From Papaver somniferum (lineage: Eukaryota; Streptophyta; Magnoliopsida; Ranunculales; Papaveraceae), in assembly GCF_003573695.1 (NCBI RefSeq), contig NW_020621936.1, positions 7,006,001 through 7,070,000 on the forward strand: 64,000 nucleotides of DNA, read 5' to 3'. A program made the position numbers and the translations under genes. This document shows, piece by piece, positions 35,747 to 47,948 of the stretch. Within the stretch, counting starts at the first letter, position 1; each line of letters begins with the position of its first letter. The notes under the pieces are model-generated. The model was not told the origin of the DNA. It was given only the letters and a program-made list of their open reading frames with translations, and did no database searches.

Positions 35747-36889
35747 GGAGAACTCTAGCAACTGGTAAACCTAATCCCCACACCTCCTGTGTGATACTAG
35801 TTGTATAAGCTAGAGTCGATTCTCCTTTAACCTTAGGTTTTCACGAAACCCTGTAGGTTAACGACTTAAAGAATTCATTGGGATTGTGAAGCCATACCCA
35901 ACTATTTTCTCTATAGTTGCGTGTTTTGATCTTACTTCTTCTATCATGATTGAGTATTATCTTTGCTAAGATTTGCTTGAGATTTATCTCCGATAGGTAA
36001 GATAAAAAGTAGTCACAAACATCTTCGTCTCATCGTTTGTGATTCTGCAATATCTTGTTTCGCTACCATACGATTAATATTATTGTGAGGTGATTGATAA
36101 TACTAGGCTGTTCTTCGGGAATATAAGTCTGGTTTATCAATTGGTTCTTGTGCACCTTGATTTATCAGAAGATAGAACAAAACTCGTAGGTATTTCTGTG
36201 GGAGACAAATTTATCTATTCCAATAGACTTTTCTGTGTGAGACAGATTTGTTTATGAAGTCTTCAACTTTGGGTCGTAGCAACTCTTGGTTGTGGGTGAG
36301 ATCAGCTAAGGGAATCAAGTGCGTAGTATCCTGCTGGGATCAGAGACGTAAGGAGCACGACTGTACCTTGAATCAGTGTGAGATTGATTAGGGTTCAACT
36401 ACATTCCAGTCCGAAGTTCATTGGTAGTAGGATAGTGTCTGTAACGGCTTAATACAGTGTGGTGTTCAAAGCTGGACTAGGTCTCGGGGTTTTTCTGCAT
36501 TTGTGGTTTTCCTCTTTAACAAAATTCTGGTGTGTGTGTTATTTCTTTTCCGCATTATATTTTCTTATATAATTGAAATATCACAGGTTGTGCGTTGGGA
36601 TCAATCAATTAGATAATCCAACCTTTGGTTGTTGATATAAATTGATTGACACTTGAACATTGGTCTTTGGTACCGTTCAAGTTGTTTCACATAATAATCA
36701 GGCTCGCGGATTTCTATCTGTTTGATTTGCTGATTACATTGTGAAACAGAGATACAAAACTATTTGATATACTTTTCTCTAGATCGAGTATGACTTCCTA
36801 GTTGGTTCTCTTGAAAGTATATTGGAGTTTGTCTATTTAGATTGCCGAACGAAATATTGGGTGTGGTTGTTAGCCCCCCGCTTTTTCAA

Positions 36890-36906
36890 TTGGTATCAGA
36901 GAAGGC
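36890..36906 (+). other. primer-binding site, unit 1 (one mismatch)
   Basis: TTGGTATCAGAGAAGGC. The C of GAGC is A here, whereas unit 2 (45874-45890) keeps TTGGTATCAGAGCAGGC. This would weaken tRNA priming from this unit. Confidence 0.85.
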
Positions 36907-36993
36907 AAACACATTTAAGACCTCATAAGTCTGTGTTTGTAGCAATCTTATTTATGTGGACCTACGAAGTATCTCACAAATTGCTACATAGAG

Positions 36994-38055
36994 ATGCCTT
37001 CCAAAGTTTCTGATCATACCAAAAATCTTGGGTCTTCCTCAAAGGATAACTCCTTAGCAGATTCTTCCGAATCCCAGGGGAAAAACAAGAAATTTGACAT
37101 CGTGTCAGAATCAGAAATGGAACTCACCAGATCGTTAAAAAAATATGCTGATATCATTGACTTTCAAGATTCTAAAATCAAGACTCTTGAAGAAAAGAAT
37201 GATCAGCTCATTGATGAATTTGAAAGAGAACGTGAACTCTATTGCTTTATTGAATCTCTTTCTAACAATATCGAAAAATTGATTCAAGAAACTACTCTAC
37301 AGCGTGAAAAGATTAGTATACTTGAAGATACTGTAAGAAAGAACTAAATTAGATAAGAACGTTTAATCAAGGCTCATTCATCAGAAATAAACAGTCATCA
37401 TGTTGAAAAATAGAAACTTGTTGCATCTCTTGTATGTGCCCAAGAACAGTGTAACACCTTGAAAAAGGAAAACTCTGTTTTGATGAGTATGTCATCCTCT
37501 GCAGCTTCTTCTGATACTCACAAGGCTTTACCCAACGTGAAGAAAAATTCCCTCCAAGGAATTACCTTCTGTGAATCTCTTGCAAAATATTCATGTGTCA
37601 GAAAAGGTTATGAGTCAAGGTACTTATATGTTTCTATTCTACGATGTTGTTCCTTCTGTGGGAAAAAGAATCACTATGCTCTTCGTTATTTTGCTAGAAA
37701 GAAAAAAATCTTAATTTGCATGGAAGTAAATGGAGTAAATCGTCCGACAACTTCTACAGTGAATTTGTTTCCTACAGAAAACCAAAATTCTTATAAGAAT
37801 GATCCCTCTTCAAGAAATCGTCACAGGTTGCAAGTTCCTCTATATGGTATAAATTCTTGTGACACTAATGAACACATTCCATGTGCTTATAAGAATAATT
37901 CTGGCAAGTCTAAATGGAGAAGATGGAAATCCTTCAACTTATCTCCTCTGGAACCGATCTCTAGAGGTCCTAGGCTTAGTCCTCAGAAAAATCCCTTCGA
38001 TGGACTTTTAAAAGGGTTTATCACTAATTCCTATGGGATAAGTTATAATCAATGA
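36994..38055 (+). pseudogene. Gag-like coiled-coil protein, unit 1 copy
   Basis: One reading frame from ATG 36994, beginning MPSKVSDHTKN. It is interrupted by nonsense codons at 37345, 37354 and 37411 and ends at TGA 38053; in unit 2 the corresponding codons are sense. Residues ~45-150 are a long charged coiled coil (KIKTLEEKNDQLIDEF, IEKLIQETTLQREKISILED). A degenerate zinc knuckle, CSFCGKKNHYALRYF (about 37651-37695), keeps C-x2-C-x4-H but has Tyr for the last Cys. A basic, Asn/Ser-rich tail follows. This resembles the C-terminal half of Sirevirus Gag. The usual UBN2-type N-terminal domain, protease, integrase, reverse transcriptase and RNase H are all absent from the unit. Role inferred: RNA packaging. 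Confidence 0.65.
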
Positions 38056-38462
38056 AAAATGGGGAATACTCAATACAAACGCACAAAATATTTAAATTTG
38101 TACAGCTCATCTCCCATAATTCACAATGAGAATACTTCCCACTTCTTTACCTGATTCCAGGTAATTTCATCCTTGTATCTATTGAGAGAGTTGCAAGGAT
38201 GATGATGTGAGAGTCTCAAGAATAGTTGTATGTTTTTTTGCGTCTTTATGTTAATTTTATTCGATCCTTCTGATCATATCTCGTGCTCTAATTTGAAGAG
38301 AAGTTTTCTAAATTATTGAGCCATGTTAACAAGTATTGTGTTTTTTCTAGTTGGATTCTTTTTAATCCTTTCCTCTTCTGTGACTGGTCCACGGATGTCC
38401 GTGTCCCTTTCAGATGAGTTCATAGGGTTTCCATAACAAGAGATTCCTTCTCCTGTTTACAA

Positions 38463-38496
<34 letters not shown>

Positions 38497-38533
38497 TCAA
38501 TATTGTGTTATTCCATCCCTAACAAAAACATAT
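38056..38533 (+). other. intercistronic region of unit 1, with (CA)n(TA)n
   Basis: No ORF of note. A (CA)12 and (TA)5 tract occupies about 38463-38496, and a GATTCCAGGTAATT splice-donor-like word stands at 38152-38165. The same layout recurs in unit 2. Confidence 0.6.
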
Positions 38534-38974
38534 ATGGATAACTCTTCAAGATCTCAAGAGATTGTGAGTCTTGACATGGAGAAGGACACTCAAGGACGTG
38601 ATTCGATTCAAGAACTTGTTTTGAATAAGATGCTTGCAAGGAAAGAGCACAACTCATGGATTGATGAATCTGTCAAGGATTTAACTCGCTTTCAGGGTGA
38701 TTTAAAGGTCGAGTTTGCAAACCTACAACTGCAAATAAATCATCTTTTGGATGGTCAGGACAAAATCCTTGCTAATCAAAAGATCTTGATCCATAAACAT
38801 AAGAAACTCATCGTGGACTGTGTTAAGGCCAGACAACTTGCTCGGGTTGTTGATCGTAAATTTTGTGTTCTAACTCATGATCATGGGGTTTCCACGGTCA
38901 AGAAAGTAAAGGAAATCAGCGACACCTTCTATGATGGTTTCTTTGAAAGGTATGAAGTTATCAAAGAACAGTAA
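38534..38974 (+). CDS. 146-residue coiled-coil ORF2, unit 1
   Basis: Intact ORF starting MDNSSRSQEIVSLDME and ending YEVIKEQ, downstream of the Gag-like frame and upstream of the 3' LTR. It is highly charged and helical: KDLTRFQGDLKVEFANLQLQ at residues ~48-67, then IHKHKKLIVDCVKAR. It has no signal peptide, membrane segment, zinc ligand pattern or enzyme motif. I recognise no family. In Sireviruses an env-like ORF can occupy this general position after pol, but nothing here looks like a membrane protein. The unit 2 copy (47508-47948) is also intact and differs at 12 of 441 nucleotides, nine of them amino-acid changing, which is what neutral drift would give. It may serve as a structural or Gag-partner protein; that is inference. 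Confidence 0.6.
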   Translation: MDNSSRSQEIVSLDMEKDTQGRDSIQELVLNKMLARKEHNSWIDESVKDLTRFQGDLKVEFANLQLQINHLLDGQDKILANQKILIHKHKKLIVDCVKARQLARVVDRKFCVLTHDHGVSTVKKVKEISDTFYDGFFERYEVIKEQ

Positions 38975-40300
38975 TGAATGTCTAGGAAACTTCTTATGAG
39001 AATTTATTCTTGTGTTTTTAAGAAGGATAACTAGGGTTTGGAATGGCCATTATTGTGAGTACACATAGCTATTTCCAACGTTTTCATCTTGCAATGTTTT
39101 TAGATTTATTTACTTAAATTCTAAGTTATTTGGAAGATGATTTTGAAGTACTAATCTTTATGGTTTTATAAATTGCAAATTTTTATGGTATATGTTGTTT
39201 ACGTCCTTGAACTTTGATTTTCCCATATTTGTTCAAAAGTTAACTCTATTATATGTCGGTATGAACGTATTGATAAAAGATAGAATGAACTTTTGATTAC
39301 AAAAGTTAAGCCTTTTATGTCATTATGCAAATATTGATGGAAGAAAGGATGAAATTCTGTTTACAAAAATTAAGTCTATTATGTGTCATTGTGCAAATAG
39401 TGATGAAAAATAGAATAAAATCTTTGATTATTCTGCGCTATTGGTCTTTCACTGATCCACATCTTTGTGTATGTACTGTGTTGCTCCGTAAGTTTTCTTA
39501 TGTCGAGCATGACCAATTGAATTGATCATTTTCCTTGTGGTTAATTCAATTGAGATTTTTGGATACAAATTCATGTTTCATGTGATTTGTTAATGTCCAA
39601 AGAAATCCTTATTTTCTTGTAAAAGTAAGGTCGCTATTGTTGTTCTTTCGGGAATGACATTTTATGGGGGAGAGTTCTTAATTGAACTTGTGCTTAATTG
39701 CCAAATCTTTGTGGGGAGTGCGGCTGTGAAATATCGTAGGAGTTATCTTGTATCTTTATAAACTCCTTGATGAATACACTAAGTTTCGACTATGTGAAAT
39801 CATCGAAACAAGTCGGTATGTTTTTCTCTTTTGGTCATGAAGTATCTCTATGAAAATTTCATGAGGATCCCACTAGTTTTCATACCTTTTCTAATTTATA
39901 TTGACAAAAAGAGGGAGAATTAATGTGTAGTTCACACTACAAATACATATGGTTTACGGATCATTATGTAAGGGGGAGTGGTTTTCATTGTGAGATGAAG
40001 TGTTGAGTAAGAGGAAATTATTGTCAAATTTGTGATACAATTGAACTTTGATGCGGTGTAATGATACTATGACACTGTATAACAATGATTGAGAGCAACT
40101 GTTTTCTCATTGATATAGCTACGAATCTTCAACAACTATGATGCTGAGTTGAACACATTTGGAATCATTGGAGTACTTGGAAGTGATGAAGATTTCGAGT
40201 AATGTTGAAGAACCAAGGAGATCAAGCATTTGGATGACAAGCTACAAAGTTTATTTATTTTGTAATCCATATGTATTGATAATTTTGTCACTAAATTTGA
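38975..40300 (+). other. 3' noncoding region of unit 1 with multiple polypurine-like tracts
   Basis: No convincing ORF. AG-rich words recur before the 3' LTR: ACAAAAAGAGGGAGAATT (39904-39921), AAGGGGGAG (39970-39978), and the final tract at 40301. Multiple polypurine tracts are a known Sirevirus trait. An internal duplication around CAAATA(T/G)TGATG with AAGTTAAG appears at 39240-39420. Confidence 0.55.
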
Positions 40301-40313
40301 CAAAGGGAGAGAT
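40301..40313 (+). other. polypurine tract before LTR2
   Basis: CAAAGGGAGAGAT directly precedes TGTTAGAGC at 40314. The same tract precedes LTR3 (49293-49305). It would prime plus-strand DNA synthesis. Confidence 0.8.
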
Positions 40314-43300
40314 TGTTAGAGCACTGCTCGGTCGAACTTGCAAGCGTTGCTATCTCAAGCTTGTTTGTCAATGTTAGTGATCAAAACTATAAGTCTTGAT
40401 TTCTAGTCTACTTATAGTGATGTCTCAGACTAGGATAGATTGTGTAGTTGAGCATTAGACTTCACGACGCTCATCAATTGAAGACGAAGAACTACTAAGG
40501 AGAGCTTTGGAACTTCAACAACAAAAGGTATGTGGAGACTAAAACTCATCTATCTCTTGGAAAGTCTATTTCTACTCTATCTCCTATATTGAGACAAAAG
40601 TCGTATTACTATATAGTTGTCGATTATACACATTTGAGATTTCGAGCTGAGATTAACTCGCTTACATATTTCTCGAAATATGTGTTGGTAAGATTTCGCT
40701 TCAACCAAGTCCATATTATATTCTTGATGAAAGTCGAAAGATGATCATGTGAAAATCGCCGAGTAACATCTTACAAGGTTTGTGCGATGCAATCATTTGG
40801 TATAGACTTGGAATGTTTCGTTATGATTATTACAATAACTTGAAAATTGCTTTGATGTTAATAGTGTGTGAACGGCTATTGTCATCCTCTAAGAAAGTTT
40901 TAATGACTGAAATAGAGTTTAGAACTATTGGATCATAAACATAGTGTGCATTCTTGCATGTATGTGATCCATGATCGGAACTAGAGTATGCATACCCATG
41001 TGCGTACTTGTAGTTGTGAAATTTCGTGTACCAAGTACACATACCGGTACGCATACTTGCGTAAGGTATAGTTCCTGGAATTTATGCTGGGTTTTGGAAG
41101 TGTACTAAAGTATGCGTACCTGTTCGCATACTGGCGAACCCAAACTCAAACCGGCTACTTAGGTATGCGTACACGTATGCATACTTGAGTGGTTAAAGTT
41201 CTAAAATCGTTTGGCTCATGAACTAATACATTTATATATTAAGGAATGCATTATTTGGAAACCGTGGCTATAATGTTCATGAATTGATTCGAGTGAATCA
41301 AACTGATTTTGCTTCAATTGTGTTCTTGTATACTTTTATGAGAATATAGCAATTGAACAACTCTTTAACTAGTTTCATTTGACTCATTTGAACTAGTTAT
41401 GGTTAAAATGAATAAGGTTGATGATAGGTGTCGTAAACTCCTTAATATTTATCTATTATTTATGGTTTCTTTGCTACTTTTTGTGTTAATTATGTATCTT
41501 ATGTTTGCTTTTGAGTTTATTAGGTGCAATGGAGTCATTGGAGCAAAATGGAAGTGGAACTAGCTCAAATGCAGGATTTCTTATCATCATCTTGAAGATA
41601 ACGAAAAGACGAAGCCATTGGCGAAAAAATGAAATCATTCTGACATCGTATGAAGAAGCTGCGAGCGTTTGAAGCATATCAGAGTTGTGGAATTTGTTAA
41701 CCGAGCTGAACTGTCAGTTTCGCAAAACTGACAATTGAAAAGATTGCTTAGGTGGTCCTTATCAAATTTCTGGGCGCCAATTTTGTTCATTACATGCCCC
41801 TAAATTAGATCGAATTTCATTCTCAGAGCAGAGAGCTAGCCATGGCGGCTGTTGTAAAAGAGAATTAGAGAGATTCAGATGAGGTTGAATTCAATCGCAG
41901 TTTGAGCAGTGAAGAATGTAAATTGCAGGTCTATATGAATATGAAGATAAGAATGGGGATCTGATGTTGTTCAATGATGGAGATTCGACAGTGTCTCAAG
42001 TTAGGGTTTGATGTTGCAGTAATGGTGGAAGAGATTGGCTGAGAAGGAATCGAGCGTTTCAAGTTCAGATACCGAAGAATTAGAGCAAGAATCGAAATGG
42101 GTTATCTGTAGATTCGATTTTGAGGTGATTCTGCTGCTATGTTTGAGGTGATGAAGATTGAAGATCATAGGTGATGAAATGGGTTAAAAGCTGCTGCTGT
42201 TGAATCAAATCGAGAATGAAGAAAGGACAGGGAAGAACTGGTAATTGAGAAGCAAGAATGGTCCTTGAGCTGCAGTGGTGTGGTGGTAGCTGATAGTGAT
42301 GGGTTGTGTATGATACTAATGACTGCAGTTGCAGGAATGAATGATGTTGGCCTGGCCTGAGGTTGATTGATGCAGAGATGGAGCTGAGAAGAGATGACTT
42401 GAGCTGTAGTCAGTGGTGTTGTGTTTAAATGGGTCTTGGTATGTGAAAGGAATTGGTGGTTCACTGGGTTGAGTTCTTTAGCAGTCAACAGTAAGGATGC
42501 AGTTTCTGGTGGTTTGTGCACAAGCTGGATGTTGCTGTTGATGTGGGGTTCAGTTATCCGAGACAGATAAGAGGAATTTGAGAAGGAGTCTGGTGAGAAA
42601 GTGTGGGTAGCTGCTGTTGCTCCAGCTGTTGGCTGTGTAGGTCTGTTGAGCAGTGATGCAGGAAACCGAGAATGCAGATGTTTTGTTGCCTGAAACTCAA
42701 GAATCTGAAGTTGAAGAGAATGGTCAGTGGCTAGTACTGAGAAGACTTGGATTGCAGTCATTTGGTGCTGCTGAAGGTGCAAGCAGCTGCTGCCGGAAAT
42801 GGGACTGGTGGAGTTAGAAGGAAACAGTGGGAGGTTTGGCTTGAGAATGAACTGGTGGTAGAATAAACATGCGATGCAAGACCAGGAAGATATGGCAGTT
42901 AGCAGGTTATCGCAGCTGCAACTATGATGGATGAATGGCCTGGAATATGCACCACTGGTGTGCAGTTCAAAGTTAGCTTAGCACGAGAGTTCGCAATTTT
43001 GAGATGAGCTGCAATAAGGCACTGGAGGTATTGTAGAATTGTATGCAGAAGATGGTACAGTTGCAAGATGGCTGAGCTAGTGAAGTAACAGAAATGACAG
43101 AGGAAGACACGACAAATGCAGTGGAGTTTGAAGCTACAGGGTAGTTGAATCAGGTGTAAGTGCAGTCGAATTGGTGGAACTGAGAAGAGCAGCCATGGTG
43201 CTAGTGAAATTGCAGGTGCAGTAAGTGCAGCTGTGTGCTAAAGTTGCAGCTGCAAGAGTCGATTGAGCTTGGTTGCAGTTGAACCAAGAAGCTGAAATGG

Positions 43301-45872
43301 AGTTTCTTCTATTGATTGGATGAATGAGTGTGTTAGATGAATGTTATATTGTGCAGGAGAGGAGCTATAAAAGGCCTGAAATTGGCTTGGAAACGGCAGA
43401 AAACTGTCAAAATTCGGCCGGGATCGGTTATGGCTGAGTTGACTCAATGAGTTAGCCCGAGTTGGTAAAAAATGACTTGGACCTGTATTGAACACGCTAT
43501 GGATGCTAATGGGCTGGAATGCAAGCAGGCCTTGGTCAGAGATTTTGGAAATCTACTCACACAACAGAGAAGCTATATGCTCTCCAAATCTATTCTATCA
43601 TTTGATATCTATATCTTTACTTCTACTTCTAGGGTTTAGAAACATGAAAACTTTCCTTTTTCTTCTTGTTATGAACTCCATGAACATGAGCTAGATTATT
43701 ATTTTTGGTTATGGATAAAGTTGATTTCACATAACATGAATCCTTGTTTGATATATTAGTTTTGTCTCAGTATTATCGTTTATGATTCACCATTAATATT
43801 GTTACATGATTTGAATGCTTGTTTAGTCGAGTCACGATCAATTGAGTTTGCTTTCATCTTTATTGCTAGATTAGAGTTTATTATACGCAAAAGTGATAAA
43901 TTTCTGATTGCAAATAGCATAATTATGGATATAGCTTGTAGCGATACATCCTAGTAGTCACAAGTGAATCATAACCTTTTTTAAATCGGATTAGTGCTTT
44001 TACACGTTCGATTGCGTTGATTGGCCTGATTTCATAGAACTTAATGCATCTAGGGAATTAAACTCGATTAGTGCTTTTACACGTTAGGTTGTTCTCTTAT
44101 ATAGAATTCATATTCACATCTTTTAATGTGTTTGTTGATGATAAGAGGAGATTTACGGGATATTCTTGCGATGAAGATATCCTAGGGCCTTTGATAATGA
44201 GAGATTAAATATCAATTCTAGTTATTAAGACAAGAACATGTTTGTGACTAAAAATGAAATCCTTAACCAATATTCTTATCTTATTTGATTTGCTTGTTTA
44301 TTTCTTTATTTACTTTTATTTTAGTTTAGTTACACAAAATTCCCCCTGTTTTCCATAAGAAACTGAAACATATTGACAACCCAAGACCTCTCTGTGGGAA
44401 CGATCCTTTCTTTCCCTTTCTATATTATTATATTTTGAGTAGTAAGAAAGTAATTTATTTTTGACGCATACGACAACGATCAGTTGATATGAGAGTGTTC
44501 ATATAGCTAACCTTAGTTAACTACTGTTGAGCCAACATGGTGTACACGTTTAGGTACGGTTACTCAAACCTAAATGAAGGTACATTTCATTTGTGTATAA
44601 CAAGTTAAGTTCGATCAAACGGTTGAAATACATTAACTTGAATCTAATCAGGTTTTCATCTAACGGTGAATATTGAATGCTTTGTTACCAAGGTAACTTA
44701 GATTGCAAACCCTGATTTGAAAATTATATAAAGGAGAACTCTAGCAACTGGGAAACCTAATCCCCACACCTCTTGTGTGATACTAGTTATATAAGATAGA
44801 GTCGGTTCTCCTTTAACCTTAGGTTTTCACGAAACCATGTACGTTAACGACTTAAAGACTTCATTGGGATTGTGAAGCCAGACCCAACTATTTTCTCTGT
44901 AGTTGCGTTTTCTGATCTTACTTCTTCTATCTTGATTGAGTATTATCTTTGCTAATATTTTCTTGAGATTTATCTCCGATAGGTAAGATAAAAAGTAGTC
45001 ACAAACATCTTCGTCTCATCGTTTGTGATTCCACAATATCTTGTTTCGCTACCATACGATTAAGATTATTGTGAGGTGATTGATAATACTAGGCTGTTCT
45101 TCGGGAATATAAGTCCGGTTATCAATTGGTTCCTGTGCACCTTGATTTATCAAAAGACGGAACAAAACTCGTAGGTATTTCTGTGGGAGACAGATTTATC
45201 TATTCCAATAGACTTTTTGTGTGAGACAGATTTGGTTATCAATTATTCGACTTTGGGTCGTAGCAACTCTCGGTTGTGGGTGAGATCAGCTAAGGTAATC
45301 AAGTGCGTAGTATCCTGCTGGGATCAGAGACGTAAGGAGCGAGACTGTACCTTGATTCAGTGTGACATTAATTAGGGTTCAACCACATTCCAGTTCGAAG
45401 ATCATTGGTAGTAGGATAGTGTCTGTAACGGATTAATACAGTGTGGTGTTCAAAGCTGGACTAGGTCCCGAGGTTTTTCTGCATTTTAGGTTTTCCTTGT
45501 TAACAAAATTCAGGTGTCTGTGTTATTTCATTTCCGTATTATATTTTGTTATATAATTGAAATATCACAGGTTGTGCGTTGGGATCAATCAATTAACTAA
45601 TCCAACCTTTGGTTGTTGATATAAATTGATTGACACTTGAACATTGGTCTTTGGTACCGTTCAAGTTGTTTCACATAATAATCAGGCTCGCGGATTTCTA
45701 TCTGTTTGATTTGCTGATTACATTGTGAAACAGAGATACAAAACTTTTTGATATACTTTTCTCTAGATCGAGTCTGACTGCCTAGTTGGCTCTCTTGAAA
45801 GTATATTGGAGTTTGTCTATTTAGATTGCCGAACGAAATATTGGGCGTGGTTGTTAGACCCCCGCTTTTTCA
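40314..45872 (+). mobile_element. LTR2 of the array, split by a 3-kb solo LTR
   Basis: LTR pieces 40314-41421 and 44488-45872 join into about 2.49 kb, collinear with LTR1. The interruption is the 41422-44482 element with a GTTGA duplication. LTR2 has a polypurine tract on its left and a primer site on its right, so it serves as the 3' LTR of unit 1 and the 5' LTR of unit 2. Confidence 0.9.
41422..44482 (+). mobile_element. solo LTR, probably Ty3/gypsy, inside LTR2
   Basis: 3061 bp with inverted ends TGATAGGTGTCGTA...TACGACAACGATCA and a perfect 5-bp target duplication GTTGA (41417-41421 and 44483-44487). Near the right end CTCTGTGGGAACGATCCTT (44391-44409) matches the 3' region of gypsy LTRs, which sets the plus orientation. 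The middle (41840-43480) is TG/CAG-rich and yields Ser/Thr/His-rich minus-strand ORFs with no domain. No primer site or internal region is present, so it is solo. Confidence 0.88.
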
Positions 45873-45873
45873 A

Positions 45874-45890
45874 TTGGTATCAGAGCAGGC
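45874..45890 (+). other. primer-binding site, unit 2
   Basis: TTGGTATCAGAGCAGGC, intact initiator tRNA-Met type, one base after the LTR2 end. Confidence 0.9.
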
Positions 45891-45978
45891 AAACACATTT
45901 AAGACCTCATAAGTCTGTGTTTGTAGCAATCTGATTTCTGTAGACCTACGAAGTATCTCACAAGTTACGTACATAGAG

Positions 45979-47135
45979 ATGCCTTCCAAAGTTTTTGATC
46001 ATGCCAAAAATCTCGGGTCCTCCTCAAAGGATAACTCCTTAGCATATTCTTCCGAATCCCAGGAGAAAAAGAAATTTGACATCGTGTCAGAATCTGGAAC
46101 TCATCAGATCGTTAAAAAAATATGCTGATATCATTGACTTTCAAGATTCTAAAATCAAGACTCTTGAAGAAAAGAATGATCAGCTCATTGATGAATTCGG
46201 GAAATCTCTTGAAAGAGAACGTGAACTCTATTGCTTTATTGAATCTCTTTCTAACAATATCGAAAAATTGGTTCAAGAAACTACTCTACAGCATGAAAAG
46301 ATTAGTATACTTGAAGATACTGTTAGAAAGAACTCAATTAGAGAAGAACGTTTAATCAAGGCTCATTCATCAGAAATAAACAGTCATCATGTTGAAAAAG
46401 AGAAAGTTGTTGCATATCTTCTATGTTCCCAAGAACAGTGTAACACCTTGAAAAAGGAAAACTCTGTTTTGATGAGTAAGTCATCCTCTGCACCTTCTTC
46501 TGATACTCACAAGGCTTTACCCAACGTGAAGAAAATTCCCTCCAAGGATTACCTTCTGTGAATCTCTTGCAAAATTCGCATGTGTCAGAAAAGGTTATGA
46601 GTCAAGGTAATTATATGTTTCTATTCCACGACGTTTTTCCTTCTATGGGAAAAAGAATCACTATGCTCTTCGTTGTTTTGCTATAAAGAAACAAATCTCA
46701 ACTTGCATGAAAGTAAATGGAGTAAATCGTCCGACAACTTCTACAGTGAATTTCTTTCCTACAGAAAACCAGAATTCTTATAAGAATGATCCCCCTTCAA
46801 TAAATCGTTACAGGTTGCAAGTTCCTCTATATGGTATAAACTCTTGTGACACTAATGAACACATTCCATGTGCTTATAAGAATAAGTCTGGCAAGTCTAA
46901 ATCGAGAAGATGGAAATCCTTAAACTTCTCTCCTCTGGAAACGATCTCTAAAGGTCATAGACTTAGTCCTCAGAAAAATCCCTCCGATGGAATTTTAAAA
47001 GGGTTTATCACTAATTCCTATGGGATAAGTTATAATCAATGGAAAAGGGGGCATACTCAATACAAACTCACAAAAGATTTGTACAACTCATCTCCCATAA
47101 TTCACAGTGAGAATACTTCTCACTTCTTTACCTGA
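45979..47135 (+). pseudogene. Gag-like coiled-coil protein, unit 2 copy
   Basis: Homologue of 36994-38055. ATG 45979 opens the frame, a 5-bp deletion near 46095 shifts it, and an open stretch then runs 46076-46561. Two 1-bp losses near 46535-46550 shift it again, and the tail frame 46707-47135 reads past the place where unit 1 stops. The three internal nonsense codons of unit 1 are sense here. The zinc knuckle region (about 46640-46685) has lost its first two Cys (F and Y) but keeps H and the last Cys, the opposite pattern to unit 1. Confidence 0.65.
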
Positions 47136-47507
47136 TTCCAGGTAATTTCATCCTTGTATCTATTTTGAGAGTTGCAAGGATGATGATGTGAGAGTCTCAA
47201 GAATAGTTGTATGTTTTTATGCGTCTTTATGTTAATTTTATTCGATCCTTCTGATCGTATCTCGTGCTCTAATTTGAAGAGAAGTTTTCTAAATTATTGA
47301 GCCATGTTAACAAGTATTTTGTTTTCTCTAGTTTGATTCTTTTTAATCCTTTCCTCTTATGTGACTGGTCCACGAATGCCCGTGTCCCCTTCAGATGAGT
47401 TCATAGGGTTTCCATAACAAGAGATTCCTTCTCCTGTTTACAAACACACACACACACACACACAGATATATATATATAGTGTTATTCCATCCCTAACAAA
47501 AACATAT
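47136..47507 (+). other. intercistronic region of unit 2
   Basis: Counterpart of 38152-38533, with a (CA)n(TA)n tract at 47444-47477. Confidence 0.6.
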
Positions 47508-47948
47508 ATGGATAACTCTTCAATATCTCAAGAGATTGTGTGTCTTGACATGGAGGAGGACACTCAAGGACGTGATTCGATTCAAGAACTTGTTTTGAAT
47601 AAGATGCTTGCAAGGAAAGAGCACAACTCATGGATTGATGAATCTGTCAAGGATTTAACTCGTTTTCAGGGTGATTTAAAGGTCGAGTTTGCAAACCTAC
47701 AACTGCAAATAAATCATCTTTTGGATGGTCAGGCCAGAATCCTTGCTAATCAAAAGATCTTGATCCATAAACATAAGAAACTCATCGTGGACTGTGTTAA
47801 GGCCAGGAAACTTGCTCGTGTTGTTGATCGTAAAGTTTGTGTTCTAACTCATGATCATGGGGTTTCCACGGTCAATAAATTAAAGGAAATCAGCGACACC
47901 TTCTATGATGGTTTCTTTGAAAGGTATGAAGTTATCAAAGAACAGTAA
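47508..47948 (+). CDS. 146-residue coiled-coil ORF2, unit 2
   Basis: Intact second copy of the ORF at 38534-38974, same length, starting MDNSSISQEIVCLDMEE. Nine amino-acid differences, mostly in charged positions (for example D to A and K to R in the DGQ..IL segment, Q to K in KAR.LARV), leave the predicted helices unchanged. It lies 372 bp after the Gag-like frame and about 1.36 kb before LTR3. No known domain or membrane signal. That both copies are open while both Gag frames are broken may only reflect its shorter length. Confidence 0.6.
   Translation: MDNSSISQEIVCLDMEEDTQGRDSIQELVLNKMLARKEHNSWIDESVKDLTRFQGDLKVEFANLQLQINHLLDGQARILANQKILIHKHKKLIVDCVKARKLARVVDRKVCVLTHDHGVSTVNKLKEISDTFYDGFFERYEVIKEQ

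Larger units (their letters stand above)
34390..36888 (+). mobile_element. LTR1 of the pol-less Sirevirus-like array
   Basis: TGTTAGAGCACTGC... to ...CCCCGCTTTTTCA, 2499 bp. It holds the palindromic module (35045-35265), a TATA box (35739-35746), and a late GGTCTCGGGGTTTTTCTGCAT block at about 36480, and is followed by a primer site. It differs from LTR2 and LTR3 by a few percent. Confidence 0.92.

Noticed and set aside
42165..42782. 205-residue minus-strand ORF
   Set aside because: Longest unspliced ORF nearby but it is the antisense of CAG/TG-rich solo LTR sequence, with low-complexity composition and no motif.
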